A stretch of DNA of 64,000 bases from an uncultured Fibrobacter sp. (GCA_934700345.1 CAKUXP010000004.1:71287-135286); one strand, 5' to 3'; positions 33,704 through 44,339 are shown, counted from the stretch's first letter. The notes: generated by a model from the letters alone, not told the origin. Numbers and translations are program-made.

Positions 33704-36558
33704 TCGAGGTTCTTTCCGTGACACTTCTTGTACTTGAGCCCCGAGCCACACCAGCAGAGATCGTTTCGACCGAGCTTCGGATGGTCGTTTTTCACAGGCG
33801 CGCCAGGAACGCCGACACGGCGACGCATTCCCTGCGGACGCGTTCCCGGAAGTGCGGAACTCGGAATGGCATTGGACGTCGGTTGTGGAGCCTGTTCCAC
33901 CGAGCCGGAAGAACTTTCTTCGATCGCCTTCGAATTTTCCTCCGTTTTTTGCGGAGCCTGCGGACGAGGAATCTTCTGCAGCTGTTCCGGAGCGACCGAG
34001 ACGCCGTTCGCAAGCTGGATGCGAATGTTCAAAATTCTCTGGGCGGTCATCGTCGCGATGCTTTCAAGGCATGTCTGGAACGTCGTGAACGCCTGGTTTT
34101 TATACATCACCAGCGGATCTTTCTGTGCATAGCCCTGGAAGCGGATCGCATCCTTTAGCTGGTCCATCGCATAGAGGTTCTCTTTCCAGTGTTGGTCAAT
34201 CGTGTAGAGGAGGATCCGCCGTTCGATGTTTCGGAAATCCGCATCGGGAATGATTTCCACGAGCTTTTCGTACTTCTTCTTGCAGAGGTCGATGATTTCG
34301 TCGAGAACCTGTTCCGCGCTCTTCTTGCCACGTTCCTCTTCGCTCGGGTTATATTCAATCGCAAATCCGAGCTTGACCGCCGTCGTGAGACCTTCCCAGT
34401 TCCATTCGTCGGCAAATCGATCCTTTGACACGAACTGCGAAGCTTTGATATCGCAGGCGTCCTCGATCCTGTCGAGAATGTCCTTACGGACGTCGTCCCC
34501 GTTCAGGATACGCCGGCGCAGACCGTAAATCACCTTGCGCTGCTCATTCATCACGTTGTCGTAGTCGAGCAGGTACTTACGCGTATCGAAGCTCTGGTTC
34601 TCCACGCGCTTCTGGGCACCGCGAATCGAACGGGAAACAATCGGGTGCGTAATCACCTCGTCGTCGCCAACACCAAAGCGGTTCATCAGCGCCTTTACGT
34701 TGCTGCCGCCAAAGATGCGCATCAGGTCATCGTCGAGCGAAAGGAAGTACTGCGACGAACCCGGGTCGCCCTGGCGACCGGCACGCCCGCGCAACTGGTT
34801 GTCGATACGGCGGCTTTCGTGACGTTCCGTTCCGAGGACATGGAGACCGCCGAGTTCCTTGACGCCCGGTCCGAGGACGATGTCCGTTCCGCGACCCGCC
34901 ATGTTCGTTGCGACGGTTACCTTGCCCTTGTAGCCCGCAAACTGGATGATTTCCGCTTCGCGGCTGTGGTTCTTCGCGTTCAGAACGTCATGGGGAATGC
35001 CTTCCTTGACGAGCAGATTGTGGAGCTTTTCGGAACGTTCCACCGAAGCCGTACCGACGAGGAGAGGCTGGCCCTTTTCGTGGCGGCGCTTGATTTCCGC
35101 GACGATAGCCCTCCACTTGGCTTCTTCGGTCTTATAGACCATGTCCTGCATGTCTTTACGGATGCAAGGCTTGTTCGTGGGAATGACCCACGTATTCATG
35201 TTGTAAATCTTGATGAATTCCGTCGCTTCCGTCTCGGCTGTACCGGTCATACCGGAAAGCTTCTTGTACATACGGAAATAATTCTGGAACGTAATCGTCG
35301 CAAGCGTCTGGTTTTCACGGCGAATCTGCACGCCTTCCTTCGCTTCGATTGACTGGTGGATGCCTTCGGAATAACGGCGGCCTTCCATCAAGCGACCCGT
35401 GTTTTCATCAACAATGACCACTTCCCCGTCGCGGACGATATAGTCCCTGTCGCGGATGAAGAGGTTGTGCGCCTTGAGAGCCTGGTTGATAAAATGAACC
35501 CATTCCGCGTGTTCGCCGTAAAGGTTCGTAAATCCCATAAGCTGTTCAACGCGGTTCGTCCCGCGCTCGGTCAGCTGGGCGAGCTTGTCCTTTTCATCGA
35601 CCGTGTAATCCTTGCCGCGAACTAGCTGCGAAACAAGGTTGCTAGCCTTCGTGTACTTGTCCGTCGCATCTTCCGCGGGGCCGCTGATGATGAGCGGCGT
35701 ACGGGCTTCATCGATAAGGATCGAGTCCACTTCATCGACGATACAGAAGTTCGGTTCGCGCTGCACGACTTCCTTCGGATCGACCGCCATGTTGTCGCGG
35801 AGATAGTCAAACCCGAACTCGTTGTTCGTTCCGTAGGTAACATCGGAGTTATAGCTTTCGCGCCGCTGTTCCGCATTCAGGTCGTGAACGATCAGGCCGA
35901 CCGAAAGCCCGAGGAACTTATAGACAAATCCCATCTGCTTTGCGTCGCGACCCGCCAGGTAATCGTTCACCGTCACCACGTGGACGCCTTCACCGGAAAG
36001 CCCGTTCAGGTAAACCGGGCAGACCGCGGCAAGCGTCTTTCCTTCGCCGGTCGCCATTTCGGCGATTGCGCCTTCGTGCAAAACGAGACCGCCAATCAGC
36101 TGCACGTCAAACGGAAGCATCCGGAATGGTTTCACGGATTCCGGGTAAAGTTCGCGCATCCTTGCATAAAACTTCGCCGGCATGAAGATTTCCCATTCGG
36201 GCTTCCCCGCCGCAAGATCCGCCTTCGCCGCCTCGACAGCCGAAAGGATTTCCGGGTCATCGCCGAGCCTCGAAAAATCGAACTCGTATTCCGGCTTGAA
36301 AATGTTGAACATGCCGAGCCGCCGGTCGCAGGCTTCCTGGCAGACAGCAAACGCTTCCACCTTGATGTCTTCGAGCGTCTTGCCGTTCTTTAGGGCTTCG
36401 CGAAATTCCGCGGACTTTGCGGCGAGTTCACCGTCGTTCAAACTTTCTAGACCTTTGCGCGCCTCGTGAATCTGCGCGATAATCGGACGGAGCGACTTCA
36501 CCTTGCGCTCGTGCGGAGTACCGAAAACCTTGTGAAGGAGCGAATCGATAATGCTCAT
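33700..36558 (-). CDS. secA: Preprotein translocase motor SecA
   Basis: SecA drives proteins through SecYEG with ATP. I use the ATG at 36558 (MSIIDSLLHKVFG) because the upstream TTG has poor spacing. The 952-residue protein contains ATGEGKT (Walker A), DEVDSILIDEAR (DEAD), the helicase II motifs GRQGDPGSSQYFLSLDDDLMR and RGAQKRVE, and the C-terminal SEC-C zinc motif CWCGSGLKYKKCH that binds SecB and lipids. A Pro/Gln/Ser-rich linker precedes it (about 855-930). It is followed by tmk with a 4-base overlap. Complete and typical. Confidence 0.97.
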   Translation of the reverse strand: MSIIDSLLHKVFGTPHERKVKSLRPIIAQIHEARKGLESLNDGELAAKSAEFREALKNGKTLEDIKVEAFAVCQEACDRRLGMFNIFKPEYEFDFSRLGDDPEILSAVEAAKADLAAGKPEWEIFMPAKFYARMRELYPESVKPFRMLPFDVQLIGGLVLHEGAIAEMATGEGKTLAAVCPVYLNGLSGEGVHVVTVNDYLAGRDAKQMGFVYKFLGLSVGLIVHDLNAEQRRESYNSDVTYGTNNEFGFDYLRDNMAVDPKEVVQREPNFCIVDEVDSILIDEARTPLIISGPAEDATDKYTKASNLVSQLVRGKDYTVDEKDKLAQLTERGTNRVEQLMGFTNLYGEHAEWVHFINQALKAHNLFIRDRDYIVRDGEVVIVDENTGRLMEGRRYSEGIHQSIEAKEGVQIRRENQTLATITFQNYFRMYKKLSGMTGTAETEATEFIKIYNMNTWVIPTNKPCIRKDMQDMVYKTEEAKWRAIVAEIKRRHEKGQPLLVGTASVERSEKLHNLLVKEGIPHDVLNAKNHSREAEIIQFAGYKGKVTVATNMAGRGTDIVLGPGVKELGGLHVLGTERHESRRIDNQLRGRAGRQGDPGSSQYFLSLDDDLMRIFGGSNVKALMNRFGVGDDEVITHPIVSRSIRGAQKRVENQSFDTRKYLLDYDNVMNEQRKVIYGLRRRILNGDDVRKDILDRIEDACDIKASQFVSKDRFADEWNWEGLTTAVKLGFAIEYNPSEEERGKKSAEQVLDEIIDLCKKKYEKLVEIIPDADFRNIERRILLYTIDQHWKENLYAMDQLKDAIRFQGYAQKDPLVMYKNQAFTTFQTCLESIATMTAQRILNIRIQLANGVSVAPEQLQKIPRPQAPQKTEENSKAIEESSSGSVEQAPQPTSNAIPSSALPGTRPQGMRRRVGVPGAPVKNDHPKLGRNDLCWCGSGLKYKKCHGKNLE

Positions 36559-36623
36559 AAAAGACAAATTCCTTTTTAGTTTTGTCCCGTAAAATTAGAA
36601 AATTCAGATTGCCACGAGACGTT

Positions 36624-37535
36624 TCACTGCCCGCACCGGCCCTTTTGACCGTTCAGCGAAAATCCGGAATCCAAGGAATCGCCCGTTACCGCGCAGACCT
36701 TTCCGCCCCGCATAATCATTCCCGCACAGTTCCGCGAGACAAAAGATTTTTTCTTCGAAGGCAAAGCCGTCGCCTCGTCGGGACATTTCCGGTAAAGCGC
36801 AAGAACTTCCCCGTCGGAAACCGCCCGGTCGTAAAAACGCACATCGTCGATTTTTCCCCGGAAAAAACTCCAGAGAGAACGCGTCCCGATTCGGACCGGA
36901 GCGTTTCCGTTTTCGGGAATTACTTTATACGTATCATCATACAGCGGATCTTGATCCTTCTGTGCTCCATTCTTGAAAATCGTAATCGTGTTGCTTTCCA
37001 TGTCGTAGCGCGCGACGATATGAATCCATTCCCCGAGGACGACTTCTTCCTGCACGTAGCTTCCCGCGCCGAGACCTCCCGACAGATTAAACGCATACGA
37101 CGAAATCCGATTGGGACGTTCCGAGCGGAAATTGTACATCCGGAGCGCCCACTCATGCGCATGCGGCTCGCCCTTTCCCATCCAGTGCACGTAGCCGCCG
37201 TCCGTCCTTTCAAAATCCAGCGAATCCGGGGAAATCCATGCGGAAACGGTCAAGGCTCCGGTCGTCGCGATGCTAAAGATGTCGTTATCGGGAATCTCGA
37301 TGTAGGCGGAATCGCTCCCGCCGAAGCGATACGCCGAATTGGATTTTCCAAAGCGGTCCGTCGCAAGCGTCGCCCGGTAAACCTCTCCATCGACTCCCGC
37401 AACCGAACCGCGCGAAACCGCATCGCCGTCAAAGGGATAATAGGCGACGAGTCCTTCTTCGGGAACGCCCGAAACGCAGTCGGCAAAAAGCGGACACGCA
37501 CAGAAGAAAAGGAGAAAAATCAGCGAAAACTTCAT
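36624..37535 (-). CDS. Secreted LamG-domain (concanavalin A-like lectin) protein
   Basis: This 303-residue protein has a signal peptide (MKFSLIFLLFFCACPLFA) and one LamG/concanavalin-type domain from about 30 to 235: GLVAYYPFDGDAVSRGSVAG, LTVSAWISPDSLDF, WIHIVARYDMESNTITIFKNGAQ, and GKIDDVRFYDRAVSDGEVLALYR. The domain usually binds carbohydrate. The 60-residue tail is Cys- and Lys-rich, with no known domain. It is 3 bases after the acyltransferase gene, so the two are co-transcribed. Confidence 0.82.
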   Translation of the reverse strand: MKFSLIFLLFFCACPLFADCVSGVPEEGLVAYYPFDGDAVSRGSVAGVDGEVYRATLATDRFGKSNSAYRFGGSDSAYIEIPDNDIFSIATTGALTVSAWISPDSLDFERTDGGYVHWMGKGEPHAHEWALRMYNFRSERPNRISSYAFNLSGGLGAGSYVQEEVVLGEWIHIVARYDMESNTITIFKNGAQKDQDPLYDDTYKVIPENGNAPVRIGTRSLWSFFRGKIDDVRFYDRAVSDGEVLALYRKCPDEATALPSKKKSFVSRNCAGMIMRGGKVCAVTGDSLDSGFSLNGQKGRCGQ

Positions 37536-37538
37536 CGG

Positions 37539-38672
37539 CTAACTTTGTGGAGGCAGCGAATGAGCCTGCTTCTTCAAGCGGTGCAAGCGGTCCTTGTGCT
37601 TTTGGTAGAGCGTGCTCACCGTATAGATGAATACCAGGAAAATCACCGTGGAAAGCGGGCGGTTCATGTTGCAAAAGCTCCACGCAATCGTAATCAGCGG
37701 CAAGTGGACGAGATAGGGATAGAACGATGCGCGACCAACCGAACGCACGACCGGGATGCAAAAAATTTTTGAAAGCCAGCCCTTCGAAGTCGTGATGCTT
37801 ACAATCAGCCCACCATAGAGCATGACCGCGACCGAATGATGGCAGATGAAGTTCCACGCGACATTTCCAGACTTCATCGTAAAAAGGCTCGCATATAAAA
37901 CGCCGAGCAGCGCGACCTGCAAAATCCCGGCGACATAATCCCTCTTCAGAAAATCAAATGCGCCGACCCTGTAAAGCCGAAAGAGGATCATCCCGAACAG
38001 ATACTCGAAAATCCGGACAAACGGAAAAACGTGGAAGTATCGATAGCGCACGTCGAAGTTCGCAAAGTTTCCGAGCAGCGGAAGTTCCCCGAGCGAACCG
38101 GCATATGCAAAGAAGATTCCCCAGAGAATCCCCGGAAAAAAGACCAGCGCGCACAGAATCCAGAGCGAACTTTTCTTCTCGACTTTCGCAAGCTTCCGGG
38201 CGCAGAAGGGCGTAATCGCGTAACAGATGAAGAACGCCGTCAGGGACCAGCTCGGCTCGTTCAGCTTCATTCCCAGTTCCGGGAAAAACGTCCACGTGAG
38301 CGACAGATGCATCAAAAGCGAACGGATCGGGTGGAACATGCCGTCAAACCCGCCGAGCTTCACATACAGAGCGGCGAACATCAGCACGGTCATCGCAAAA
38401 TGGCAACGGTAAAGCTTCGAAATCCGCGCAAACATAAACGGGATCACGGGAAGCCGTCTATCGGGATCGCTGAACTTCGACGCAAAGAGAAAGCCCGCGA
38501 GGATAAAGAAAAGCCCGGCGGCAAACGCGGGAGCCGTCACGACCGGGAATACCCAAGAAAGCGAAGACATATAGCCGAGCGCCGAAGACGACGCCAAGTG
38601 GAGCATCACGATATTCAGCGAAGCCAGAAGCCGCAGCCCGTCTATCGCCGGAAAATACGCCTTTTCGTTCAT
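37539..38672 (-). CDS. Acyltransferase family 3 (OafA-like) membrane protein
   Basis: An inner-membrane O-acyltransferase of about 377 residues. The start at 38672 gives MNEKAYFPAIDGLRLLASLNIVMLHL, the normal beginning with the conserved Arg and the catalytic His of this family, and GGGAAT lies before it. The longer frame starting 27 codons earlier lacks support. About ten hydrophobic helices follow. Members add acetyl or other acyl groups to sugars of LPS, exopolysaccharide or glycans; the acceptor here is unknown. The LamG gene follows. Confidence 0.82.
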   Translation of the reverse strand: MNEKAYFPAIDGLRLLASLNIVMLHLASSSALGYMSSLSWVFPVVTAPAFAAGLFFILAGFLFASKFSDPDRRLPVIPFMFARISKLYRCHFAMTVLMFAALYVKLGGFDGMFHPIRSLLMHLSLTWTFFPELGMKLNEPSWSLTAFFICYAITPFCARKLAKVEKKSSLWILCALVFFPGILWGIFFAYAGSLGELPLLGNFANFDVRYRYFHVFPFVRIFEYLFGMILFRLYRVGAFDFLKRDYVAGILQVALLGVLYASLFTMKSGNVAWNFICHHSVAVMLYGGLIVSITTSKGWLSKIFCIPVVRSVGRASFYPYLVHLPLITIAWSFCNMNRPLSTVIFLVFIYTVSTLYQKHKDRLHRLKKQAHSLPPQS

Positions 38673-38783
38673 AAAATTCCCAAAATAATCCGCAAAACTA
38701 GAAAACGCAACGACAAAGCCCGACGAACAGATTACGAAAACTCGGACAAACAAAAAGTTTTAACGGCTTGTCGCATTCCACCG

Positions 38784-39692
38784 TTATTTATAATAGAGCC
38801 GATAACGGCGACTGAATAATTGGCGGAGTACATCTTCTTTGGAGCAACCTTTCCTCTTGCAATGGCTTTCAATGGTCACGCTACTGTCAAAGACGAACCA
38901 GTTAATCTTCGTTTCCGCCACAAAACTTCCATACTTCTCTAAATAGGAAGAATCGGGGATTGCAATTTTTTCCGTTTCATTTCCAGAAAGGCAAAAATCA
39001 AACCAGCTGTACTTTTCCCGTACCGATGAATCCACCTGTAAAATTCGCAAAGGAGAAGAACAGCCGTCTTCGTTATCGCATAAAGAAGCGATGCACACCG
39101 CTGTCGGCAAGGAATCCGAAGGCCACCGCAATTCCAGATTTCCTATCGAATTTTTGGAAATCTGAGGCAGTCGAGAACGTAGATTTAGCCCGATTTTTAT
39201 CTTGTTTCCAAAAGAATCCCGGATTTCAAATTCAAACACGCCCAGAGATTTTTGCGGAATATATTTATTGCCAACGAGAATCGTGTCCGATGGTATAAAA
39301 TCGGAACCTTTATAATATCCTCCGGGCCGTATCGTATCGGAACAGACACTCCCATCTAAATTTTGATTGAAACATTCAAAAGGAAGATACGACAAAATAC
39401 TGCTCCACGCCGTATCCTCGCTAGACTTTATCTGGACTTTCAAAAAAGCGGGATATTCATATCTGTGTATGCCTGACTCTGGTGAAAGCAAGCAGGAATC
39501 TATTATAAGAACATTCGTATCGACAAAGCAGTGCATCTCTAGCGAAAAAGACGAGAAACCTATTTGCAGAAGTCCCTTTAAATTTGCTTCTTTTTTCGAA
39601 TAATCAGTTAAATCATTGGATATTTGACCATCAGATATTATATCGCCACAACCAATTAAAATGAATAAAAAAATCAGTATCGTTTTCTTCAT
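38784..39692 (-). CDS. Lipoprotein of unknown function, first of a duplicated pair
   Basis: A 302-residue lipoprotein: MKKTILIFLFILIGCGD has a clear lipobox with Cys near residue 15. I choose the ATG at 39692, because the earlier ATG touches the GAGGAG ribosome site. It is homologous to the neighbour at 39745-40623, with long near-identical stretches (for example EYPAFLKVQIKSSEDTAW and DTILVGDKYIPQKSLGVFEFEIRDSFGN-like segments, about 100-190). The protein is rich in beta-strands and Ser/Asp. No function is recognised. It is the last gene of the heparinase-like operon. Confidence 0.8.
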   Translation of the reverse strand: MKKTILIFLFILIGCGDIISDGQISNDLTDYSKKEANLKGLLQIGFSSFSLEMHCFVDTNVLIIDSCLLSPESGIHRYEYPAFLKVQIKSSEDTAWSSILSYLPFECFNQNLDGSVCSDTIRPGGYYKGSDFIPSDTILVGNKYIPQKSLGVFEFEIRDSFGNKIKIGLNLRSRLPQISKNSIGNLELRWPSDSLPTAVCIASLCDNEDGCSSPLRILQVDSSVREKYSWFDFCLSGNETEKIAIPDSSYLEKYGSFVAETKINWFVFDSSVTIESHCKRKGCSKEDVLRQLFSRRYRLYYK

Positions 39693-39744
39693 GGTCATCT
39701 CCTCGATAATCCTATTTTCAAGGGGCCTTTATAGCATTCACCTT

Positions 39745-40623
39745 TCATTTGTAATAGATATAATAGTGCGATTCAAACAATTGTCGTATATCGTCTTCAA
39801 CACACACACCTTTTTTACAATCGGTTTCAACGGTTATCTCAGGCAAATCAATAATCGCTTCGGCTACATAGTTTCCAAACTTTTCCAAATAGGAGATATC
39901 AGGAATCGCCATTTCATAACTTTCATATCTTGACAGGCAATAAACATCCCATAAATACAGTTCTCTTTGAGAAGAATCAACACGCACCCTCAAAGAATCG
40001 TCACAGCCATACATAGTAGAACATAAAATAACGGGGCACAGCTTAACCCGTAAAGAATCATCAAAATGTAAAACCAGATTTCCCGTAGAATTTTTGGAAA
40101 CTTGAGGTAGTCGAGAATGAAAATCCAGTCCGATTTTTATCCTATTTCCAAAGGAATCCCGGATTTCAAATTCAAATACGCCCAAAGATTTTTGCGGAAT
40201 ATATTTATCCCCAACAAGAATCGTGTCCGAGGGAATAAACTCAGAACCTTCATAATACCCTTTTGGTTGCACCATCCAACCTAAATTTTTATCGGAATGT
40301 TTAAAAGAAAGATACGACAAAACGCTATTCCACGCAGTATCTTCGCTGGACTTTATCTGAACTTTTAAAAAAGCGGGATATTCATACACATCTATGCCGG
40401 AAGCAGTCAAAATAAGACAGGAATCTATTACTAAATTATTTGTATCAACAAAGCAATTCATCGTGAAACGAAAAAAAGTACGAACCTGATCATCGCCTAT
40501 TGCATTGGTTCGCATCAAGTGTCCCAGATTGGCTTCCTTTCTTAAGAAAGGAAGCTCTCCTTGAGATGGAATATCATTGCAACCGATTAACATTGGCAAT
40601 AACATGACGACAATTTTTTTCAT
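39745..40623 (-). CDS. Lipoprotein of unknown function, second of the duplicated pair
   Basis: A 292-residue lipoprotein starting MKKIVVMLLPMLIGCND, with the lipobox Cys near 15. The ATG at 40623 overlaps the stop of the heparinase-like gene (ATGA) and has GGAGG upstream. The track's earlier GTG is not needed. It shares most of its length with the paralogue at 38784-39692, while the N-terminal quarter and the Cys-rich segments near 190-220 differ. The paralogues are tandem and in one transcript, so this looks like a recent duplication with divergence, perhaps for different partners. Confidence 0.8.
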   Translation of the reverse strand: MKKIVVMLLPMLIGCNDIPSQGELPFLRKEANLGHLMRTNAIGDDQVRTFFRFTMNCFVDTNNLVIDSCLILTASGIDVYEYPAFLKVQIKSSEDTAWNSVLSYLSFKHSDKNLGWMVQPKGYYEGSEFIPSDTILVGDKYIPQKSLGVFEFEIRDSFGNRIKIGLDFHSRLPQVSKNSTGNLVLHFDDSLRVKLCPVILCSTMYGCDDSLRVRVDSSQRELYLWDVYCLSRYESYEMAIPDISYLEKFGNYVAEAIIDLPEITVETDCKKGVCVEDDIRQLFESHYYIYYK

Positions 40624-43600
40624 CTTTCCCTCCACAAAAGTTTCAATGCAGGCAAATCAAATAAATCTGTTTCATCGTTTAATTTTTGATAATTTGATTT
40701 ACCATTAAGATTTCCAACAACGGTCCAGGTTTTTCCGTCAACACTTTCCCCAAAAACAATCCCAGCCCATTGCGAAATATCAGAGCTTCCCGGAAAAGCA
40801 TTGCGGAAGACAAAAGAATTTCCCTGCGGGCTAATAACCACCCTTTGCCAAATGTCACCTATTTTTCGCCCAAAGCACTGAATTTCTTTTGGACAAGAAA
40901 CAGCATCCATTTGAAATTCGATATTTTTATTCATAGGATAGACAAGCGTTACTAAACGTTCATGATTTATTTCACACGAATATTCGTTCAACCGTAAAAT
41001 ACCAGAAGCATCCGTATCTTCTCGGCGTCTATTTTGCACAACTTTTATAGTGTCTTTCGCGTTTACATCCCATTTTTGTTTTCCAAAATAGACCGCCATT
41101 TTCTTGGGTAAACTATCTATTTTTGAATTAACGGTCCAAACCAAACTATCCTTGTCAAATCTATCCACCAACCATAATGTCTCTCCAAAATAGAAAATGG
41201 ACCTTTCCAATTTTAAATCGGATGTTGTTGTTTGGTGCGCACTAAAGCCAACCAACTTTACATCGTTTTCATCTAATACGCGAACAGAATCCTCAACATA
41301 TGCATCTGAACCACCTGCTCGTAAAACTCCATAACCCGCAAGATCGTCATTCAATGCACTAAACAAAAGATTCATCATTACACCAGTATTATATCCTGTA
41401 AAAGCCGTTGCTCGCTGAGAAAGTTCTGATCTAGAGAGACTTTTTCCTTTTGCATCATCTTCCTCACATGATTCTTCTTGGCATAAACGACGGATAACAT
41501 TATGAGTACTATAATTTTTGTACTTATCAAACATTTTAAAATCTTTATATCCACGATCCTGTACAAAAAAGCCATTCAATGTACTTGCTAAAGTAAAGGA
41601 CATATTATCTTGTTGATCATGTGCCTGCCCCATATCGCGTAAAATTCCGTTTTCTGCAATTAGAGAGATACTCGCTGTATCGTTTTTAGAAAAAACTTTA
41701 ATTACTCCCAATCCATCTAAAAAATCAGCTTCAACATTTGTTCCTATCTCGGCTAATTTTTTTAGTTTTGATAAATCTGGTTCTATATCCATCAAATTCA
41801 TTGTTTTTTCATCCGGTAATCCCAAAAAACGAAACAAGAACAAAGTTGTATCTACATAGGAATCAAAATCAAATTGTTCTGCAAATCCATAGAAGACCTT
41901 GTCATTTGTTAGAGTTCCCCACACATAAAAATCAGGAGAATAAGTACATCCATCATCAATTTCTATTGGAATTAATTGAGACAAACTTCCTAATCGTACA
42001 GGTCTTGAAAATTTTCTTATATATTCCCCAGAATTCAAAAATCCTTGAGGCAAATCAAAATCATCACCTCCTAAACTCATTGCTTGTCGAAGAGCCACCA
42101 TCAAATAAGGAACAGTTTCATTAACATATTGAGCATATCCCATCCCTTCCGAGAATCCCCCATTTGGACCATAATGATTTATCATTCCTTGCTTTAATTT
42201 GTTAAAATGCTCTAATGAACCCGAATAAATGTATTCGTATAAAGCCATTGCTGCTTCGGCCTTAATGGAAATATTATTATAAAGCATTACGGCACCCATA
42301 AATCCGGTCCACGCCGACAAAGCGTCATAAGAATTTTTAAACATCACCCCCAAAGCTTCCTTTGTTTCCTCTTCTTCCGAATAATATGACAAAAGAACCG
42401 CTAGACTTAATACATCCGTTGTAGATAAAACATAATCATCTTTTTCGCCAAAAAAGTTTTTCATATCAAACAAGCTGCCGTCAGCCAAAGAAGGTCCCGT
42501 ACCTTTAGCTATGCCTGCTCCACAATGAAAAACGGATTGAAACCAAGTAGAAATTCCCCATAAATGAAAATACGATTTACAATAACCGGAGATACTTTCT
42601 GTTGATTTTTTAATATTCGTCTTTAAATACCCTGTTAGATTTACAGCACCATAACAATTAGACAAAAGATCTAATAAATTTTCCGCAGATGTTGTTAAAT
42701 CAGATGATAGTAAAAAGTACTTTTCCACAGGATAAATCTTTGAATTTTTTAAATCCTTCAATACAATCAAGCTTGATGTTTTTTCTGAACCCATTTCAAA
42801 GATAAAATGTCTTACTGCCGTATGCGCAGAATCTCTTTTTCGAATTATTAGATTAGCTAAAAGAATATTTAGATTATGTTTAGATTGATCTAATTTTTTT
42901 TTATCGGATCCCGATAATTTTTCCAGCTGTCCCATTGCAATCACCTTCATTCTTTCGAAATCGCTATCTGTTTTACTTGCTTTAGCTGTTGATATTTCAC
43001 CTACAACAAAATGGCGTTTGTCATCAGGCGTCATATGAAATAGTCTTTTCCACATATCTCCATCTAAAAATCCTCCACAAACAAAATTAATTAATTTATC
43101 ATACATCCTGTTAGCAAAAGAAACGACTTTATCAATTCCATCTATGATTCCGCCACCTATCGTTCCCAACACTTTACCGAGTTTATTAGCTGTTTTTTTT
43201 ATCCAACGACCAAACAAGCTAAACGAATCCGTTTTAAAATAAACGAAATTTCCTACAACACTATCAATTTCAATATCTGTTAAAACTCCATTACTATAGT
43301 GAAAAATACCTATGCTATCACCAACCTCATATTCGTCACCCAGAGGAAGCGCTACCGTTATTTTTTTGCCATTACTCAGTTTTCCTGAAATTTCATAAGC
43401 AGTTCCATAAAAACGAAATTCTGAAAAACGTTGCGTTATTTCTGTTGGTATACTTGAATAACGTGTTATTGAAGGAATTTTTCCATCAGCTAAAGAATTT
43501 TTATCTATCTTCAAATGCAGCGTATCAATCTCTCTAAATTCTCCTGTAAATAAATACGAAGTAAAAATTGTATCACCGACAATATTTTGTTCGGAGTATA

Positions 43601-44339
43601 CTTTTTCCTTTTTAGGTTCCCTTGATTCACCCCACCATTTTATCGAGTATTTTCTTATTGTATGAAATGCAACTTGAAATACTATAGCATATTTAGATCG
43701 ACGATTTATTGGAATAGAAATAGAGTAACCAGAAAGAGGATAAAAATTTTTACCTATTCGAAAATATCCTTCTAGAGGTTTTTCATCCTTTGATTTTATT
43801 TGTATAACAATATCATTGTGAGGAAACGACTGAAAGTTTTGAATTAGAAAAGAGCCAACTGAATTTTCAAAAATTTCTTCTTGGTTTGGAACTTTTAAAT
43901 TTCTATAAAAAGATAGTTTTTTATTCAACAAAAACTCAATACTATCAGCAAAGAGTTCCTCTGAAATCTTAGAACATATCGAGTTCACATTATCATTATC
44001 AACCCACCACTGCAAAAAACCAACTAGCATCGATTTTCCACGATAAATAAGAATTACTGAATTTTCTTGCCTATATTGAAAATCGATAATTTTATAATAG
44101 TCAGACAAAAAAAATTCACAAGAAGTATTTGGATTAACAAAAATTCCTTGAAGAGGTGAACCATTAATTCCCACAGCAACTCTTTTATATTTCCAATCTG
44201 AAGGAAAATCCGATAAAATTATAGAATCTCCATCTGCGATAGAAAAAATTGTCATAGAATTGTATTTTGGAAAAATAACACTTCCGCTAACATACGAATA
44301 TGAAGCTATCAAAAAAAATAGTATAACAAAAAATCGCAT
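40620..44339 (-). CDS. Large secreted heparinase II/III-like protein
   Basis: A protein of about 1239 residues with a signal peptide (MRFFVILFFLIASYSYVSG). TTG at 44354 overlaps the upstream stop, but ATG at 44339 gives the better signal peptide; both are possible. The first 350 residues are beta-rich. A Ser/Lys-rich stretch follows, and the central region (about 640-900) resembles the alpha-toroid of polysaccharide lyases (YAQYVNETVPYLMVALRQAMSLGG). The part near 930-985, AHDQQDNMSFTLASTLNGFFVQDRGYKDF with THNVI, matches the heparinase II/III beta-domain. There the usual HAHAD reads HDQQD, so the catalytic His/Tyr arrangement must be checked. A lyase acting on a uronate glycan is likely; host glycan or algal substrate is possible. 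Confidence 0.65.
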   Translation of the reverse strand: MRFFVILFFLIASYSYVSGSVIFPKYNSMTIFSIADGDSIILSDFPSDWKYKRVAVGINGSPLQGIFVNPNTSCEFFLSDYYKIIDFQYRQENSVILIYRGKSMLVGFLQWWVDNDNVNSICSKISEELFADSIEFLLNKKLSFYRNLKVPNQEEIFENSVGSFLIQNFQSFPHNDIVIQIKSKDEKPLEGYFRIGKNFYPLSGYSISIPINRRSKYAIVFQVAFHTIRKYSIKWWGESREPKKEKVYSEQNIVGDTIFTSYLFTGEFREIDTLHLKIDKNSLADGKIPSITRYSSIPTEITQRFSEFRFYGTAYEISGKLSNGKKITVALPLGDEYEVGDSIGIFHYSNGVLTDIEIDSVVGNFVYFKTDSFSLFGRWIKKTANKLGKVLGTIGGGIIDGIDKVVSFANRMYDKLINFVCGGFLDGDMWKRLFHMTPDDKRHFVVGEISTAKASKTDSDFERMKVIAMGQLEKLSGSDKKKLDQSKHNLNILLANLIIRKRDSAHTAVRHFIFEMGSEKTSSLIVLKDLKNSKIYPVEKYFLLSSDLTTSAENLLDLLSNCYGAVNLTGYLKTNIKKSTESISGYCKSYFHLWGISTWFQSVFHCGAGIAKGTGPSLADGSLFDMKNFFGEKDDYVLSTTDVLSLAVLLSYYSEEEETKEALGVMFKNSYDALSAWTGFMGAVMLYNNISIKAEAAMALYEYIYSGSLEHFNKLKQGMINHYGPNGGFSEGMGYAQYVNETVPYLMVALRQAMSLGGDDFDLPQGFLNSGEYIRKFSRPVRLGSLSQLIPIEIDDGCTYSPDFYVWGTLTNDKVFYGFAEQFDFDSYVDTTLFLFRFLGLPDEKTMNLMDIEPDLSKLKKLAEIGTNVEADFLDGLGVIKVFSKNDTASISLIAENGILRDMGQAHDQQDNMSFTLASTLNGFFVQDRGYKDFKMFDKYKNYSTHNVIRRLCQEESCEEDDAKGKSLSRSELSQRATAFTGYNTGVMMNLLFSALNDDLAGYGVLRAGGSDAYVEDSVRVLDENDVKLVGFSAHQTTTSDLKLERSIFYFGETLWLVDRFDKDSLVWTVNSKIDSLPKKMAVYFGKQKWDVNAKDTIKVVQNRRREDTDASGILRLNEYSCEINHERLVTLVYPMNKNIEFQMDAVSCPKEIQCFGRKIGDIWQRVVISPQGNSFVFRNAFPGSSDISQWAGIVFGESVDGKTWTVVGNLNGKSNYQKLNDETDLFDLPALKLLWRER

